DNA from: CAZUCE01 sp964619265
GTDB lineage: Bacteria > Planctomycetota > UBA1135 > GCA-002686595
Assembly (NCBI GenBank): GCA_964619265.1
Contig: CAZUCE010000027.1
Coordinates: 1-55,300, forward strand
Length of the DNA: 55,300 nt
Direction of reading: 5' to 3'
Positions 34,501-43,700 of this stretch are shown here, piece after piece. The notes below the pieces were generated by a model that worked only from the letters and a program-made list of their open reading frames with translations, did no database searches and had not been told where the DNA came from. Position 1 is the first letter of the stretch; each line of letters opens with the position of its first letter. The translations under genes and the position numbers were made by a program.

Positions 34501-36220
34501 CAACGTGCTGACGCATTTGCTTGGTCAAAGCGTCGAAGATGTCGCCGACAAGATCCGAATCTACCGCGAGGCTCGCGCCGAGGCTGGTTTCGATCCCGCG
34601 ACCGGTGTCGTGACGATCATGCTGCACACCTATGTCGCGGAGGACTTGGAACAGGTGCGCGAGACCGTTCGCGGGCCGCTCAAGAGCTACCTGGAAGCCT
34701 CGGTGGGCTTGGTCAAGAAATACGCCTGGTCGTTCCCGGCGTTCAAGCGCCCCGGCGCCCCAGATAGCAAGGAAGACCTGTCCGAGATCAGCCTCGACGG
34801 CCTCTCCGCAGAAGAACAGGATGCGGTGCTCGAGCACGCGTTCAACCGCTACTTCGAACAGTCCGGCCTGTTCGGCACGCCCGAAACTTGCCTAGCGCGA
34901 GTGGACGAACTCAAGGCCATCGGCGTCGACGAAATCGGCTGCCTCATCGACTACGGTGTGTCGACCGACCTGATGCTCGAGTGCATGCCGCGCATCGCCG
35001 AGCTGATGGAACGTTCACGCCCGACTGTCCCGGTTGCAGGCGACCTGGACCTCTCGCTGGCCGCAACCCTCGAACGCCATCAGGTCACGCACCTGCAGTG
35101 CACGCCATCTATGGCGCGCATGTTGCTCGCGGACGACCGCAGCCGCAAAGCTCTCGGAAACCTGCGCCACATGATGGTCGGCGGCGAGGCCACTTCGCCG
35201 GAGCTAGCTGACGAGTTGTGTTCTGTGGCCGGCGGGCGCGTGACCAACATGTATGGTCCAACCGAGACCACTATCTGGTCGACGACCTCAGATTTTGTCG
35301 CGGGCGCGCGGGAAGTTTCGATTGGCACGCCGATCGCGAACACGCGGGTCTACGTGCTCGACGCAAACCACCGGCCGATGCCGACCGGGATTCCGGGCGA
35401 GTTGTGGATCGGCGGCGACGGCGTCGTGCGCGGTTACCACGGACGCCCCGACCTCACCGACCAGCGTTTCGTGGCCGACCCGTTCCACCCCGGCGCGCGG
35501 ATGTACCGCACCGGCGACTTGGCGTACTTCCACGCCGATGGCAGCCTCGGGTTCCTCGGTCGCAACGACCACCAGGTCAAGGTTCGCGGCCACCGGATCG
35601 AGCTGGGCGAAATCGAGAGCGCGATCACCGACTGTGCTGGCGTCCGCGAGGCGGTTTGCTTGGCCCGTGAAGACACCCCCGGCGATGTGCGCCTCGTCGG
35701 CTATGTGGTCGGCACGAAAGAGAGCTTCGAAGAGAACCGGCTGAAGGGTGCCCTGCGCAAGCGGCTGCCGGGGTACATGGTTCCCGCGCGAATCGTGCGG
35801 CTCGATGCCCTGCCGCTGACCCCCAACGGCAAACTCGATCGCGCTGCCCTGCCCAGGCCTGAGGCTCTTGAGACCCGCGAGATGGAGTACCGAGCTCCCG
35901 AATCCGAGCTCGAGTCGTCGCTGGCGGACCTGTGGCGGACGGTTCTCGGCCTGGAGCAGGTCGGAGCCGAGGACAACTTCTTCGAGCTCGGCGGGCACTC
36001 TCTGCTGGTCGTCAAGCTCCATCGAGACCTGGTTGCGGCTCTGAAGCGCCCGGTCTCCTTGACCGACCTCTACCGCTTCCCGACGATCAAGGGTCTGGCG
36101 GACTTCCTCACGACGGGCGGCAGCTCCGAAGGCGCCAAAGCCAGCGCCAAGCGCGGCGAAGCTCGCCGCAGCGCTCTGGCCGCCCGCGGCCGCCGCGGCG
36201 CTCGTCGCCCTCCCGCCTAA
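31529..36220 (+). CDS. NRPS: formyltransferase - half condensation - adenylation (with inserted luciferase-like monooxygenase) - carrier
   Basis: The 1563-residue protein begins with a formyltransferase domain (1-~310). INFHDAPLP holds Asn95 and His97, and AGIDTGD holds Asp133, the three residues needed for 10-formyl-tetrahydrofolate chemistry. Residues ~330-545 look like only the C-terminal half of a condensation domain, with no HHxxxDG. The adenylation domain starts ~565, with A3 at YTSGSTGRPKG (716-726) and A4 at FDISVLE (766-772). A MupA/Atu3671-type FMN-dependent luciferase-like monooxygenase (~805-1165) is inserted before A5 NMYGPTETT (1240). A7 RTGDLAY, A8 RIELGEIE (1356) and A10 NGKLDRA are present, then a carrier domain with Ser1491 (GGHSL). 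It probably loads, oxidises and formylates one amino acid for the PKS encoded 30 bases downstream. Confidence 0.93.
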   Translation: MSDRAPFSCHLIGGDSLLMECGELLLASDVRVLGVITSAPRVREWAQAKGLPCRDLDGPWCEELAREPFDYLFAITHLELLDAKALALPQRGAINFHDAPLPTYSGLFCPAWALIDGVETYGVTWHWIDAGIDTGDVLETEAFDVSPRETSLTINTKCFQAGLESFERLTLRLLAGDEGAAPQPAGDRRLCRSNERPAGAGLLDWSRPAEELDRLVRALDFGTYPNPFGIAKAQLGDRAVLVRGAEISSDSAPAGSAPGSIVASNPQGIEVVCGSGVLRLTSLEDLEGNEVLPENLAVSGPLEVPASDRLQAIHRIAERQAGKRERRLTQRLIHAQPASLPHVRAQLPAGATLELGTRDLQLPAGSGGDPAARALELAAGFVGYLSRVTGEEIFDIAIRHPEVDAAAAGLEPFVCTRLPVRFAPDLDQPLQGLANKVGTEIERAARRGPWMRDLLARIPELRGGSSGGPFPVGLQFAGTDPMPTVGHELTFSVDPVSLQARLVFDRSRLDEVTVERIAKQLEVWFAALHARPDARLAEIRLLSDDERNSRAEAWRSVHRGPVQTGDLASLLEARVDADRSAIALHFEGETCTFGELDERANRLAHELLALGAGPSSPVGLHLERSIDLVTGLWAVWKAGAPYLPLDPEYPADRLEWMLADSGTGLVVTTSEIEGSLRGAESATRLRLDSDAARIAEHPAVRPVRQDDPARLAYLIYTSGSTGRPKGVQVEARNVANFFRGMDERVELPSDPNQKPGVWCAVTSLSFDISVLELAYSLTRGFEVVVFRDRERQGSAAGCSQHPAKVDFSVFLWGNDDGPGSQKYRLTLESAKLADEYGFRAIWTPERHFHAFGGPFPNPSVISAAIAATTQNIGIRAGSCVLPLHHPIRVAEEWAVVDNLSGGRVGIAFASGWQPDDFVLAPENFKANKQVMVDNIDVVRRLWRGESVEFENPFGEKVARETLPRPMQPELPIWITSAGNPETYRIAGRLGANVLTHLLGQSVEDVADKIRIYREARAEAGFDPATGVVTIMLHTYVAEDLEQVRETVRGPLKSYLEASVGLVKKYAWSFPAFKRPGAPDSKEDLSEISLDGLSAEEQDAVLEHAFNRYFEQSGLFGTPETCLARVDELKAIGVDEIGCLIDYGVSTDLMLECMPRIAELMERSRPTVPVAGDLDLSLAATLERHQVTHLQCTPSMARMLLADDRSRKALGNLRHMMVGGEATSPELADELCSVAGGRVTNMYGPTETTIWSTTSDFVAGAREVSIGTPIANTRVYVLDANHRPMPTGIPGELWIGGDGVVRGYHGRPDLTDQRFVADPFHPGARMYRTGDLAYFHADGSLGFLGRNDHQVKVRGHRIELGEIESAITDCAGVREAVCLAREDTPGDVRLVGYVVGTKESFEENRLKGALRKRLPGYMVPARIVRLDALPLTPNGKLDRAALPRPEALETREMEYRAPESELESSLADLWRTVLGLEQVGAEDNFFELGGHSLLVVKLHRDLVAALKRPVSLTDLYRFPTIKGLADFLTTGGSSEGAKASAKRGEARRSALAARGRRGARRPPA

Positions 36221-36250
36221 GATCGAACCGACCTTCCCCCGGGCCTCCTG

Positions 36251-39200
36251 TTGTCGGGCTGCGCCTCTTGGGATTCCCCTCCAGCCTTGTCGAACGAACC
36301 CGAATCCGAACCGAGCGGCCTCGAGATCGCGATCTGCGGGATCGGGTGCCACCTCCCGGGAGCCCGCGGCCCCGAGGCCTACTGGCGCAACCTGCGCGAC
36401 GGGGTCGAGTCGATTCGTGATCTGACGGACGAAGAACTGCGTGCGGCGGGCGTGCCCGAGGAGATGCTCCGTCGACCCGACTACGTGAAGCGCGGGGTGA
36501 TGCTCGAGGACATGGAGTCGTTCGACGCGGAGTTCTTCGGGTTGTCGCCCAAGGATGCCGCCATCATGGACCCGCAGCACCGCCACTTCCTGGAAGTGAG
36601 TTGGGAGGCGCTCGAAGACGCCGGCTGCATTCCGGGCCAGTTCGATGGCGAGATCGGCGTGTTCGCCGGCTGCGGAATGGGGGCTTACTTCGCGTTCAAC
36701 ATCCTGTCGAACCAAGACCTAGTCGACGATGTCGGGCTGTTCCTGCTGCGCCACACCGGCAACGACAAGGACTTTCTGGCCACCCGCGTTTCCTACAGTC
36801 TGAACCTGACCGGACCCAGTGTCTCGGTGCAGACCGCCTGTTCGACGAGTCTGGTCGCCGTCCATCAGGCCGCAGCCAGCTTGATCGCCCGCGAGTGCGA
36901 CTTGGCGTTGGCCGGCGGTTCGACCATCGAGCTCCCCCACGGTCGCGGCTACCGGTTCGAAAAGGGTGAAATCCTCTCGCCCACCGGCCAGGTGCGCGCC
37001 TTCGATGCGGAGTCCGAAGGCACCGTGTTCGGATCGGGCACCGTGGCCGTCGCTCTCAAGCGGCTCGAAGACGCGCTCGCAGCAGGCGATCCGATCTATG
37101 CGGTCATCAAGGGCAGCGCGGTCAACAACGACGGTGCTTCCAAGGCCGGCTACCTCGCGCCCGGTGTCGATGGTCAAACCAATTGCGTTTCGGAAGCCCT
37201 TTCGGTGGCCGGCGTCTCCGCAGATTCGATTGGTTACGTCGAAACCCATGGCACGGGTACGCCGACCGGCGACCCGATCGAAATTCAAGCGCTGACCGCG
37301 GCGTATCGCCTCGACACCGAAGAAACTGGGTTCTGTGGCATCGGGTCGGTCAAGGGCAACATCGGCCACCTGGACACCGCCGCGGGCGGCGCCAGCCTGA
37401 TCAAAGCTGCGCTTGCGATCTACCACGGGCAGCTTCCGCCGAGCTTGCACTTCGAATCGCCCAACCCGGAGCTCGAACTCGAAAGCTCGCCGTTCTATGT
37501 GAACGCCAAGCTTGCCGAATGGAAAACGAGCGGCGCGCCCCGCCGCGCCGGAGTGACCTCGCTGGGCGTCGGCGGAACGAACGCCCATGTCATCCTCGAA
37601 CAGGCGCCCGAGCGTGCTCCGGCGGATTCGAGTGCAGCCGACTCGGGCAGCGAGCTGCTCCTGATCTCTGCGCGCAACCGCGCGGCGCTCGACGAAGTCT
37701 GCTCGAAGCTCTCCGCACGCCTCGAAGCGGACCCAGACCTCGAGCTCCGCGATGTCGCGAGCACCCTGGCTGTCGGCCGGCGCACCTTCGCGCACCGCCG
37801 GGCCATCGCCGTGGCGAGCCGCCAGGACGCGATCGAACAGCTCGCCTCCCGCGACCCGCGGCGCGTGGCCTCACACATCGCGTTCCGGCCCAACTCAGGC
37901 GAAAGCGCAGCGACCTGCGTCTTCCTCCTGCCCGGAGGGGGCGCACCGCACCTCGACATGGCGCGCGACCTCTTTGAACAAGACGCCGAGTTCCGCGCCG
38001 AAGTGGAGCGCGGATTTAGCCTGTTCGAGCAGCGTGGAGGAATCCGGCTCGCCGAATGGGTGTTCCCTGCCAAGGGTGCAGACCGCGAAGCTCTGGCGCT
38101 TGAGTTGGAGCGGCCGTCGCTTCAGCTCCCGGCGCTGTTCATCATCGAAACCGCCTTAGCCAACCTGTGGCTTCGCCGCGGGCTCGAGCCGGCCGCCTTG
38201 ATCGGGCACTCGCTGGGCGAAAACACCGCAGCTCACCTGGCCGGGGTGTTCCGCTACGAAGATGCTCTGGGCCTGGTCTCCCTGCGTGGCGAGTTGTTCG
38301 AACGTGTCGAAAAGGGCGGGATGCTATCGGTACCGTTGTCCGCTGAAGAGCTCAAACCGCTGCTCGGCGACGACCTAGACCTGGCGACGATCAACGCCCC
38401 TGAGCTGTGCGTTGCTTCGGGGCGCGAGGAAGCCCTGGCGAAGCTCGAAGCCGACCTGCTCGCCCGCGACGTGGACGCGCGCCGTATCGCGATCGACATC
38501 GCCGCCCACTCGAGGTTGCTCGAGCCGATCCTCGAAGAATTCGGCGCGTACCTGCGCTCCATTCAACTCTCCGCTCCAACGATTCCGATCGTCTCGAACC
38601 TGACCGGCGAGTGGCTGAGCGACGCCGAAGCCACCAACCCGGACTATTGGGTTCGCCACTTGCGCGGCACGGTGCGCTTTGCCGACGGCATCGCGTGCCT
38701 GTGCGCCGAGCCGGGTCGAGTCTTGCTCGAAGTCGGACCGGGTCGGACGCTCAGCTCGCTGGCGCGCCAGCAAACCGCGCTGACCGAGTCGCGAGGGACC
38801 GCGATTCCGAGCCTGCGTCACGCCGAGGAGGTCCTCGACGATCGCCTTTCGATTCGCACCGCCCACGGGCGCCTATGGGCGGCCGGACTCGATCTCGATC
38901 CGGTCGAGCTGGTCGGCTCGGGCGGGCGCCTGGTCCACTTGCCGACTTACGCGTTCCAACGCCAGCGCTACTGGATCGACCCGGGTCAACCGGCCGCGCA
39001 AAGCCGGGCCGACTCCGGTCCGGCGATTGAAAAACTCGAAGACTCGAGCCGCTGGTACTACGCACCCAAGTGGGTCGAACAAGCTCCGGCGAGTTCCAGC
39101 GCTCCCGAGGGTCCCTGGTTGGTGTTCCTCGATGAAGGCGGCGTCGGGCAGGAGGCTGTGCGCGACCTGCGCTCACGCGGCGAAACGGTCACCACGGTGG

Positions 39201-42200
39201 AAGTCGGGGACGCATTCGCGCGCCTCGATGAGGATCGCTACACCCTGCCACCCGAGCAGGGCGACGCCGGCTTTGGTGAGTTGGTCCGCGAACTGATGGC
39301 TCACGGCCGTACACCCAAGTCGATTTTGCACCTGTGGCTGGTCACCGAGGACGCGGGTTTCCGGCCCGGCTCTTCGTACTTGCACCGTGTGTTGCACTCG
39401 GGCTTCTATTCCCTGGTCTTCCTGGCCCAGGCCTTGGCCGCCGAAGACGCAACCTCCGGCGTGCGCTTGCTGGTCGCCACGAACCGCACCCAAAACGTCG
39501 CGGGGGAAGGCATCGGCGACCCGGTCAAGGCGACGGTTCTCGGACCGGTGCGCGTAATCCCGCGCGAACTCGCCGGCATTACCTGCTCGGCGGTCGACCT
39601 TCAGCTAGATCACGCCAAAAAGCGCCTGTTCGGGCGCGACGCCGAACACGCAGCCAGGCGCGAGCAAGCGTCCCGGTCGCTGGTGACGTTCGCCAAGCAC
39701 GCTCCGGAGCGTGGCGTGTTCGCCGTGCGCGGCGGCACGTGGTTCGAGCAGCGCCAGGAGCGTCGCGCGGCTCCGGCCAAAGCAGCTCCCGAGCTACCCA
39801 CCTTGCGTCAGGGCGGCACCTACCTGATCACCGGCGGCCTGGGTGGCATCGCCCTGTCCATTGCCCGGCGCCTGTCGGAATCCGCGCAGCCAAATCTCAT
39901 CCTGCTATCGCGCTCAGAGCTTCCGAACCGCGATCGCTGGGAGTCCTGGACTCGCATGAATGGTCCCGGCGACGCGACGTCGGAGCGCATTCTCGCCGTG
40001 CAAGAGCTCGAGGCCCTGGGCGCAACCGTCCACGTGCGCGCCGGCGACGTGACCAACGTCGCCCGCATCACCGAGATTGTTCAAGAAGCGCGCGAGCAGC
40101 TCGGCGGCCTGCATGGCGTGATCCACGCGGCCGGAGTCCTCTCGGACGGCCCGCTGGTCGGACGCCGGCAAGACAGCATTGAACAGGTGCTCGGCCCCAA
40201 GCTGCACGGCACGCTCGTGCTTGAAGAAGCGCTCGGTCAGGAGCCGCTCGACTTCCTGGTGGCGTTCTCTTCGACCAGCGCCTGGCTCGGGCTCGCCGGC
40301 CAAGTAGATTACGTGGCTGCGAATGCGTTCCTCGATGCATTTGTCGAGCGCCAATCGAAGCCCGCAGACCGCTTCGAACTCAGTCTAGCCTGGGGCATGT
40401 GGACCGAAGTCGGTATGGCTGCGCGCCTTGGCAAGGGGCCCGCGGCTCGCGAAGCAAGCGCGCCCGAACCTTCGGATCACCCACTGCTCCAAACGCGCCG
40501 TCGCCGCGGCACCGACACCCACCGCTTCGAAAGCCAATTTGAAACCGAGAAGCACTGGGTCCTCGACGAACACCGCACCCTGGACGGCTATGCACTGCTG
40601 CCCGGTACCGGCTATCTGGAGCTAGCCCGCGCCGCGCTCGTCGAATTAGGCGAAAAGGGTGAGTTCGCCATCGAGGACCTGATTTTCTTCTCAGGTCTCT
40701 ACGTCCCCGATGATCTCGCGCGTCGCGTGCGCGTAACCCTCGACGAGACCTCGGCCGGCTACGCGTTCTCGATTGCCACCCTGCGCGACTTGCCCGATGG
40801 GTCCGAAGGCTGGGAGCGCAATGCCACCGCAACGCTGCTGCTCAAGTCGCTCCCCAGCTCGCCGCGCGTCGATCTGACGACCATCGAGGAGCGCACCGGC
40901 GAGCCGGTTCGTTCCGCGCCCAAGGGCGGAGAACCTCTGCAGGTCGCCCAGGAAGCCCACCTGGTCTTCGGGCCGCGCTGGGGTGTGCTACGCGAAGTGC
41001 GCATGGGCGACGGCGAAGCGCTCGCTCGCTTGGAGTTGCCGCGTGAGTTCGCCAAAGATCTGAGCGACTACGCCCTGCACCCAGGTTTGCTCGACATCGC
41101 CACCGGCTATGCCATGGAGCTGATCGAGGGCTACCGGCCGGAACTCGGCCTGTGGGTCCCGGTGCGCTATGGACACGTGGAGGTCTTCGGGCCACTTCCG
41201 CGTGAGCTGCGCTCGTGGATCAAGCTCTCCCCCAGCCACCGCGGCGGCACGGACTTCGCGAGTTTCGACGTGGTCTTGACCGACCTTGAGGGTCGCGTCG
41301 TTCTGCGGGCAGACTCCTTCACCATCAAGCGGCTCGAAGCGCTGCCCGATTTCGCTCATCAGCCGGCCCCGGCTCCGGAAAGCCTCGACCGCGACGAGAG
41401 CGCCGCTACCGAAGCCAACGTCGACGCGGCCTTCGCCGCGCGGCTCGAGATGGGCATTCGCCCCGAGGAGGGCGCCGACGCCTTCGCGCGCCTACTCGCC
41501 GAACGAGGCGGCCCGCGCGCTCTGGTCACGTCGATCGACCTCGAAGCGCTCGCGCTCGACGCCGAGCGGTCTGCGGTTGTTCAGCCGGCCGAAGGCGGCG
41601 CCAAGTTCGACCGTCCCACGCACCTCGCGCCGTACGTGGAGCCCGAAGGCGAGATCGAGAAGACCCTCGCGGGCTTCTTCGAAGAGCTCCTGGGCGTTCA
41701 ACCGGTCGGCGCCGAAGACAGCTTCTTTGAGCTGGGCGGGCACTCGCTGATTGCGGTGCGGCTGTTCGCACGCATCAAGAAGAGCTATTCCGTGGACTAC
41801 CCCATGTCGGTCTTGTTCGAAGCGCCGACCCCGCGGACCTGTGCCGCCATGGTGCGCGAATCCGTTGGCGAGCAGGACCGCTCCGAATCCGGCGCGACCC
41901 GCCGCCCCGCGCGCCGCTTCACACACCTGGTGCCGATGCACTTCTCGAGCGGCGAGCGCGCCAAACAGCGCACACCGTTCTTCCTGGTCGCAGGCATGTT
42001 TGGCAACGTCCTCAACTTGCGGCACCTGGCCAACCTCGTGGGAGCCGACCGGCCGTTCTACGGCGTGCAGGCCCGCGGCCTGTATGGCGACATGGAACCC
42101 CACGCCACCTTCGAGGAGGCCGCCCGCGACTACCTGGCCGAGCTGCGCACCGTTCAACCCGAGGGCCCCTACCTGCTGGGCGGCTTCTCCGGCGGGGGCA

Positions 42201-42799
42201 TCGCAGCCTTCGAAATGGCGCGCCAGCTGCGCGCCGAGGGTCAGGAAGTCGGCGCGCTGATCCTGCTCGACACGCCGCTGCCCTATCGCGACCCGATCAC
42301 CGCCGCGGACAAGCTTTCGATCCACGCCCAGCGCATCCGCCGCCGCGGCGCAGGCTACTTCGCCGACTGGGTCAAAAACCGCGTGGCCTGGGAGATTGAG
42401 CAACGCCGCAAACGCGGCGAGCCGGCCGAGGTGGAAGGACATCGATTCCACAACGAAGCGATCGAGCAAGCCTTCCGCGCCTCCCTGTCCAAGTACAAGA
42501 TGTCCGAATTTGAGGGCGCGCTGCATCTGTTCCGGCCCAAGCTCCCGGTCGAGTACCAGCTCTCTGGCGGACGCCTCGCCAACCAGTGGCGCGAGGTGAT
42601 CTTCGAAGACAACGGCTGGAGCCGCTACTGCGAGGACGTGCGCGTCCAAGAAGTTCCCGGCGACCACGATTCCATGGTGCTCGAGCCCAACGTTCGTGTG
42701 CTCGCCGCCCACCTGCGCGAAGCGATCGAACAGGCCGAGGTCAAGGCCCGCCAAGCCCGCAAGGACGAGGACCCCCCGGACGCCGAGCGGGTCGCCTAA
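36251..42799 (+). CDS. Type I PKS: KS-AT-KR-DH-ACP-TE
   Basis: The 2182-residue protein has a ketosynthase (Cys197 in QTACSTSL, His333 in ETHGTGTPTGD, His373 in GNIGHLD), an acyltransferase (Ser654 in GHSLGEN; AAHS near the specificity position), and a structural plus catalytic ketoreductase (~900-1370; TGGLGGIA, Ser1340/1341, Tyr1354). A double-hot-dog dehydratase follows (His1441 in DEHRTLDGYALLP; Asp1615 in HPGLLD), then ACP (Ser1832) and thioesterase (Ser1980 in GGFSGGG, Asp2007, His2139). It should extend the aminoacyl starter once, reduce, dehydrate and release it. The KR-before-DH order is not the canonical one. The AT extender is probably malonyl-CoA but not certain. The start is TTG 36251 or TTG 36287; neither has a Shine-Dalgarno. 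Confidence 0.95.
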   Translation: MSGCASWDSPPALSNEPESEPSGLEIAICGIGCHLPGARGPEAYWRNLRDGVESIRDLTDEELRAAGVPEEMLRRPDYVKRGVMLEDMESFDAEFFGLSPKDAAIMDPQHRHFLEVSWEALEDAGCIPGQFDGEIGVFAGCGMGAYFAFNILSNQDLVDDVGLFLLRHTGNDKDFLATRVSYSLNLTGPSVSVQTACSTSLVAVHQAAASLIARECDLALAGGSTIELPHGRGYRFEKGEILSPTGQVRAFDAESEGTVFGSGTVAVALKRLEDALAAGDPIYAVIKGSAVNNDGASKAGYLAPGVDGQTNCVSEALSVAGVSADSIGYVETHGTGTPTGDPIEIQALTAAYRLDTEETGFCGIGSVKGNIGHLDTAAGGASLIKAALAIYHGQLPPSLHFESPNPELELESSPFYVNAKLAEWKTSGAPRRAGVTSLGVGGTNAHVILEQAPERAPADSSAADSGSELLLISARNRAALDEVCSKLSARLEADPDLELRDVASTLAVGRRTFAHRRAIAVASRQDAIEQLASRDPRRVASHIAFRPNSGESAATCVFLLPGGGAPHLDMARDLFEQDAEFRAEVERGFSLFEQRGGIRLAEWVFPAKGADREALALELERPSLQLPALFIIETALANLWLRRGLEPAALIGHSLGENTAAHLAGVFRYEDALGLVSLRGELFERVEKGGMLSVPLSAEELKPLLGDDLDLATINAPELCVASGREEALAKLEADLLARDVDARRIAIDIAAHSRLLEPILEEFGAYLRSIQLSAPTIPIVSNLTGEWLSDAEATNPDYWVRHLRGTVRFADGIACLCAEPGRVLLEVGPGRTLSSLARQQTALTESRGTAIPSLRHAEEVLDDRLSIRTAHGRLWAAGLDLDPVELVGSGGRLVHLPTYAFQRQRYWIDPGQPAAQSRADSGPAIEKLEDSSRWYYAPKWVEQAPASSSAPEGPWLVFLDEGGVGQEAVRDLRSRGETVTTVEVGDAFARLDEDRYTLPPEQGDAGFGELVRELMAHGRTPKSILHLWLVTEDAGFRPGSSYLHRVLHSGFYSLVFLAQALAAEDATSGVRLLVATNRTQNVAGEGIGDPVKATVLGPVRVIPRELAGITCSAVDLQLDHAKKRLFGRDAEHAARREQASRSLVTFAKHAPERGVFAVRGGTWFEQRQERRAAPAKAAPELPTLRQGGTYLITGGLGGIALSIARRLSESAQPNLILLSRSELPNRDRWESWTRMNGPGDATSERILAVQELEALGATVHVRAGDVTNVARITEIVQEAREQLGGLHGVIHAAGVLSDGPLVGRRQDSIEQVLGPKLHGTLVLEEALGQEPLDFLVAFSSTSAWLGLAGQVDYVAANAFLDAFVERQSKPADRFELSLAWGMWTEVGMAARLGKGPAAREASAPEPSDHPLLQTRRRRGTDTHRFESQFETEKHWVLDEHRTLDGYALLPGTGYLELARAALVELGEKGEFAIEDLIFFSGLYVPDDLARRVRVTLDETSAGYAFSIATLRDLPDGSEGWERNATATLLLKSLPSSPRVDLTTIEERTGEPVRSAPKGGEPLQVAQEAHLVFGPRWGVLREVRMGDGEALARLELPREFAKDLSDYALHPGLLDIATGYAMELIEGYRPELGLWVPVRYGHVEVFGPLPRELRSWIKLSPSHRGGTDFASFDVVLTDLEGRVVLRADSFTIKRLEALPDFAHQPAPAPESLDRDESAATEANVDAAFAARLEMGIRPEEGADAFARLLAERGGPRALVTSIDLEALALDAERSAVVQPAEGGAKFDRPTHLAPYVEPEGEIEKTLAGFFEELLGVQPVGAEDSFFELGGHSLIAVRLFARIKKSYSVDYPMSVLFEAPTPRTCAAMVRESVGEQDRSESGATRRPARRFTHLVPMHFSSGERAKQRTPFFLVAGMFGNVLNLRHLANLVGADRPFYGVQARGLYGDMEPHATFEEAARDYLAELRTVQPEGPYLLGGFSGGGIAAFEMARQLRAEGQEVGALILLDTPLPYRDPITAADKLSIHAQRIRRRGAGYFADWVKNRVAWEIEQRRKRGEPAEVEGHRFHNEAIEQAFRASLSKYKMSEFEGALHLFRPKLPVEYQLSGGRLANQWREVIFEDNGWSRYCEDVRVQEVPGDHDSMVLEPNVRVLAAHLREAIEQAEVKARQARKDEDPPDAERVA

Positions 42800-42888
42800 G
42801 CGAGCTCCAGCTCCTGCCCGGCGCGGGCGTCTTCGCCCACAGCCCCATCGCCAACGCGCCTTGATGAACATGGCTTGGGCACAGCCGG

Positions 42889-43140
42889 GTGGACTTGCTG
42901 CTGTTCGCCCACACCGAGCAGGAACCGTTGCTGGCGCTCGGCGAGGGCCTGATTCGATGGGGCTGGAACCCCCTGGACCCGCTCTGGCCGCCGGTGGCGA
43001 TTCCGGAGAACGCGGATCCAGTTCAAGAGCGATTCGCCGCGCCCTGGGGCGTCCCGCGCCCCCCTGCGGCACCCGTCGAACGAAAAACAACGATTCGGAT
43101 GAAGCTGCCAGCGCCAGCCGACTCTGAACAGGCGCCATGA
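42889..43140 (+). CDS. Small hypothetical protein ahead of the sigma-factor genes
   Basis: A GTG-started frame of 83 codons (VDLLLFAHTEQEPLLALGEG...) ends in a TGA that overlaps the ATG of the next gene by four bases, as do the next two genes in turn. This linkage is the main reason to report it. The product is Pro/Trp-containing, without signal peptide or membrane helix, and matches no family I know. The 89 bases between the PKS stop and this start hold nothing clear. It could also be a chance frame. Confidence 0.4.
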   Translation: MDLLLFAHTEQEPLLALGEGLIRWGWNPLDPLWPPVAIPENADPVQERFAAPWGVPRPPAAPVERKTTIRMKLPAPADSEQAP

Positions 43141-43700
43141 CGGAAGAGCTGAACCCACGGACACCTTCGCTAGAGGACTTGGAGTCGTCGCTGAGCGAGC
43201 TGCTCGACGTTTCCGCCGGACCGCCGGACTTGGAATCCCTGGAAGTACGGAGCAAGCAGCCATTCCGCCGCATTCGATTCGAGATCGGCCTCGATCTGCT
43301 CCTTCTCGCGCTGGTCGCCTTGGTTTGCAGCCTGAGGTCCTGGGATGAGTTCGCCCTGCTGAGCGCCGGCTTGACGGTCCCGCTGCTCCTGAACATCACG
43401 AGATTTTTCGAGCTGCGCTTTGCGGTCAGCGGAACGCGAAAAGAGAAGGACTACCTCGGGGTCCTGAGGTCGAAAGCCTGGTTCGACCTGATGTTCCAGA
43501 CCATGTGGGCGTTCCTGCTCTCGGTCCTCGCGCTGGTGCTGTTCTTGGACGCCTGGCGGCGCGCCGACTGGGAGCCCGTGGCACTGGGGAGCTTCTTTGC
43601 GATTCGAGCCGCCATCCACAGCTGGCGGGCGATCACGACCCCCCGGCCCTCGACCTATCGAGAGCCGGCCCGGACCTATCGAACCGGAGAAGATCGGTGA
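43137..43700 (+). CDS. Membrane protein coupled to ECF sigma factor
   Basis: The 187-residue protein has a hydrophilic N-terminal region of about 45 residues with acidic Leu-rich helices (SLEDLESSLSELLDVS). Four hydrophobic segments follow (about 50-66, 72-88, 115-142, 148-163) and a charged Arg-rich tail. Its TGA overlaps the GTG of the ECF sigma-factor gene, so the two are translationally coupled. No zinc-binding anti-sigma (HxxxCxxC) motif is visible. It could act as an unusual membrane anti-sigma or sensor, judged only from position and topology. Confidence 0.7.
   Translation: MTEELNPRTPSLEDLESSLSELLDVSAGPPDLESLEVRSKQPFRRIRFEIGLDLLLLALVALVCSLRSWDEFALLSAGLTVPLLLNITRFFELRFAVSGTRKEKDYLGVLRSKAWFDLMFQTMWAFLLSVLALVLFLDAWRRADWEPVALGSFFAIRAAIHSWRAITTPRPSTYREPARTYRTGEDR

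Noticed and set aside
35288..36715. 475-codon minus-strand open frame over the NRPS/PKS junction
   Set aside because: It is antisense to the carrier domain and the ketosynthase start and has no domain of its own.
42796..43263. 155-codon minus-strand frame between PKS and the membrane protein gene
   Set aside because: It is antisense to both the small coupled frame and the start of the membrane protein; no motif or start signal supports it.
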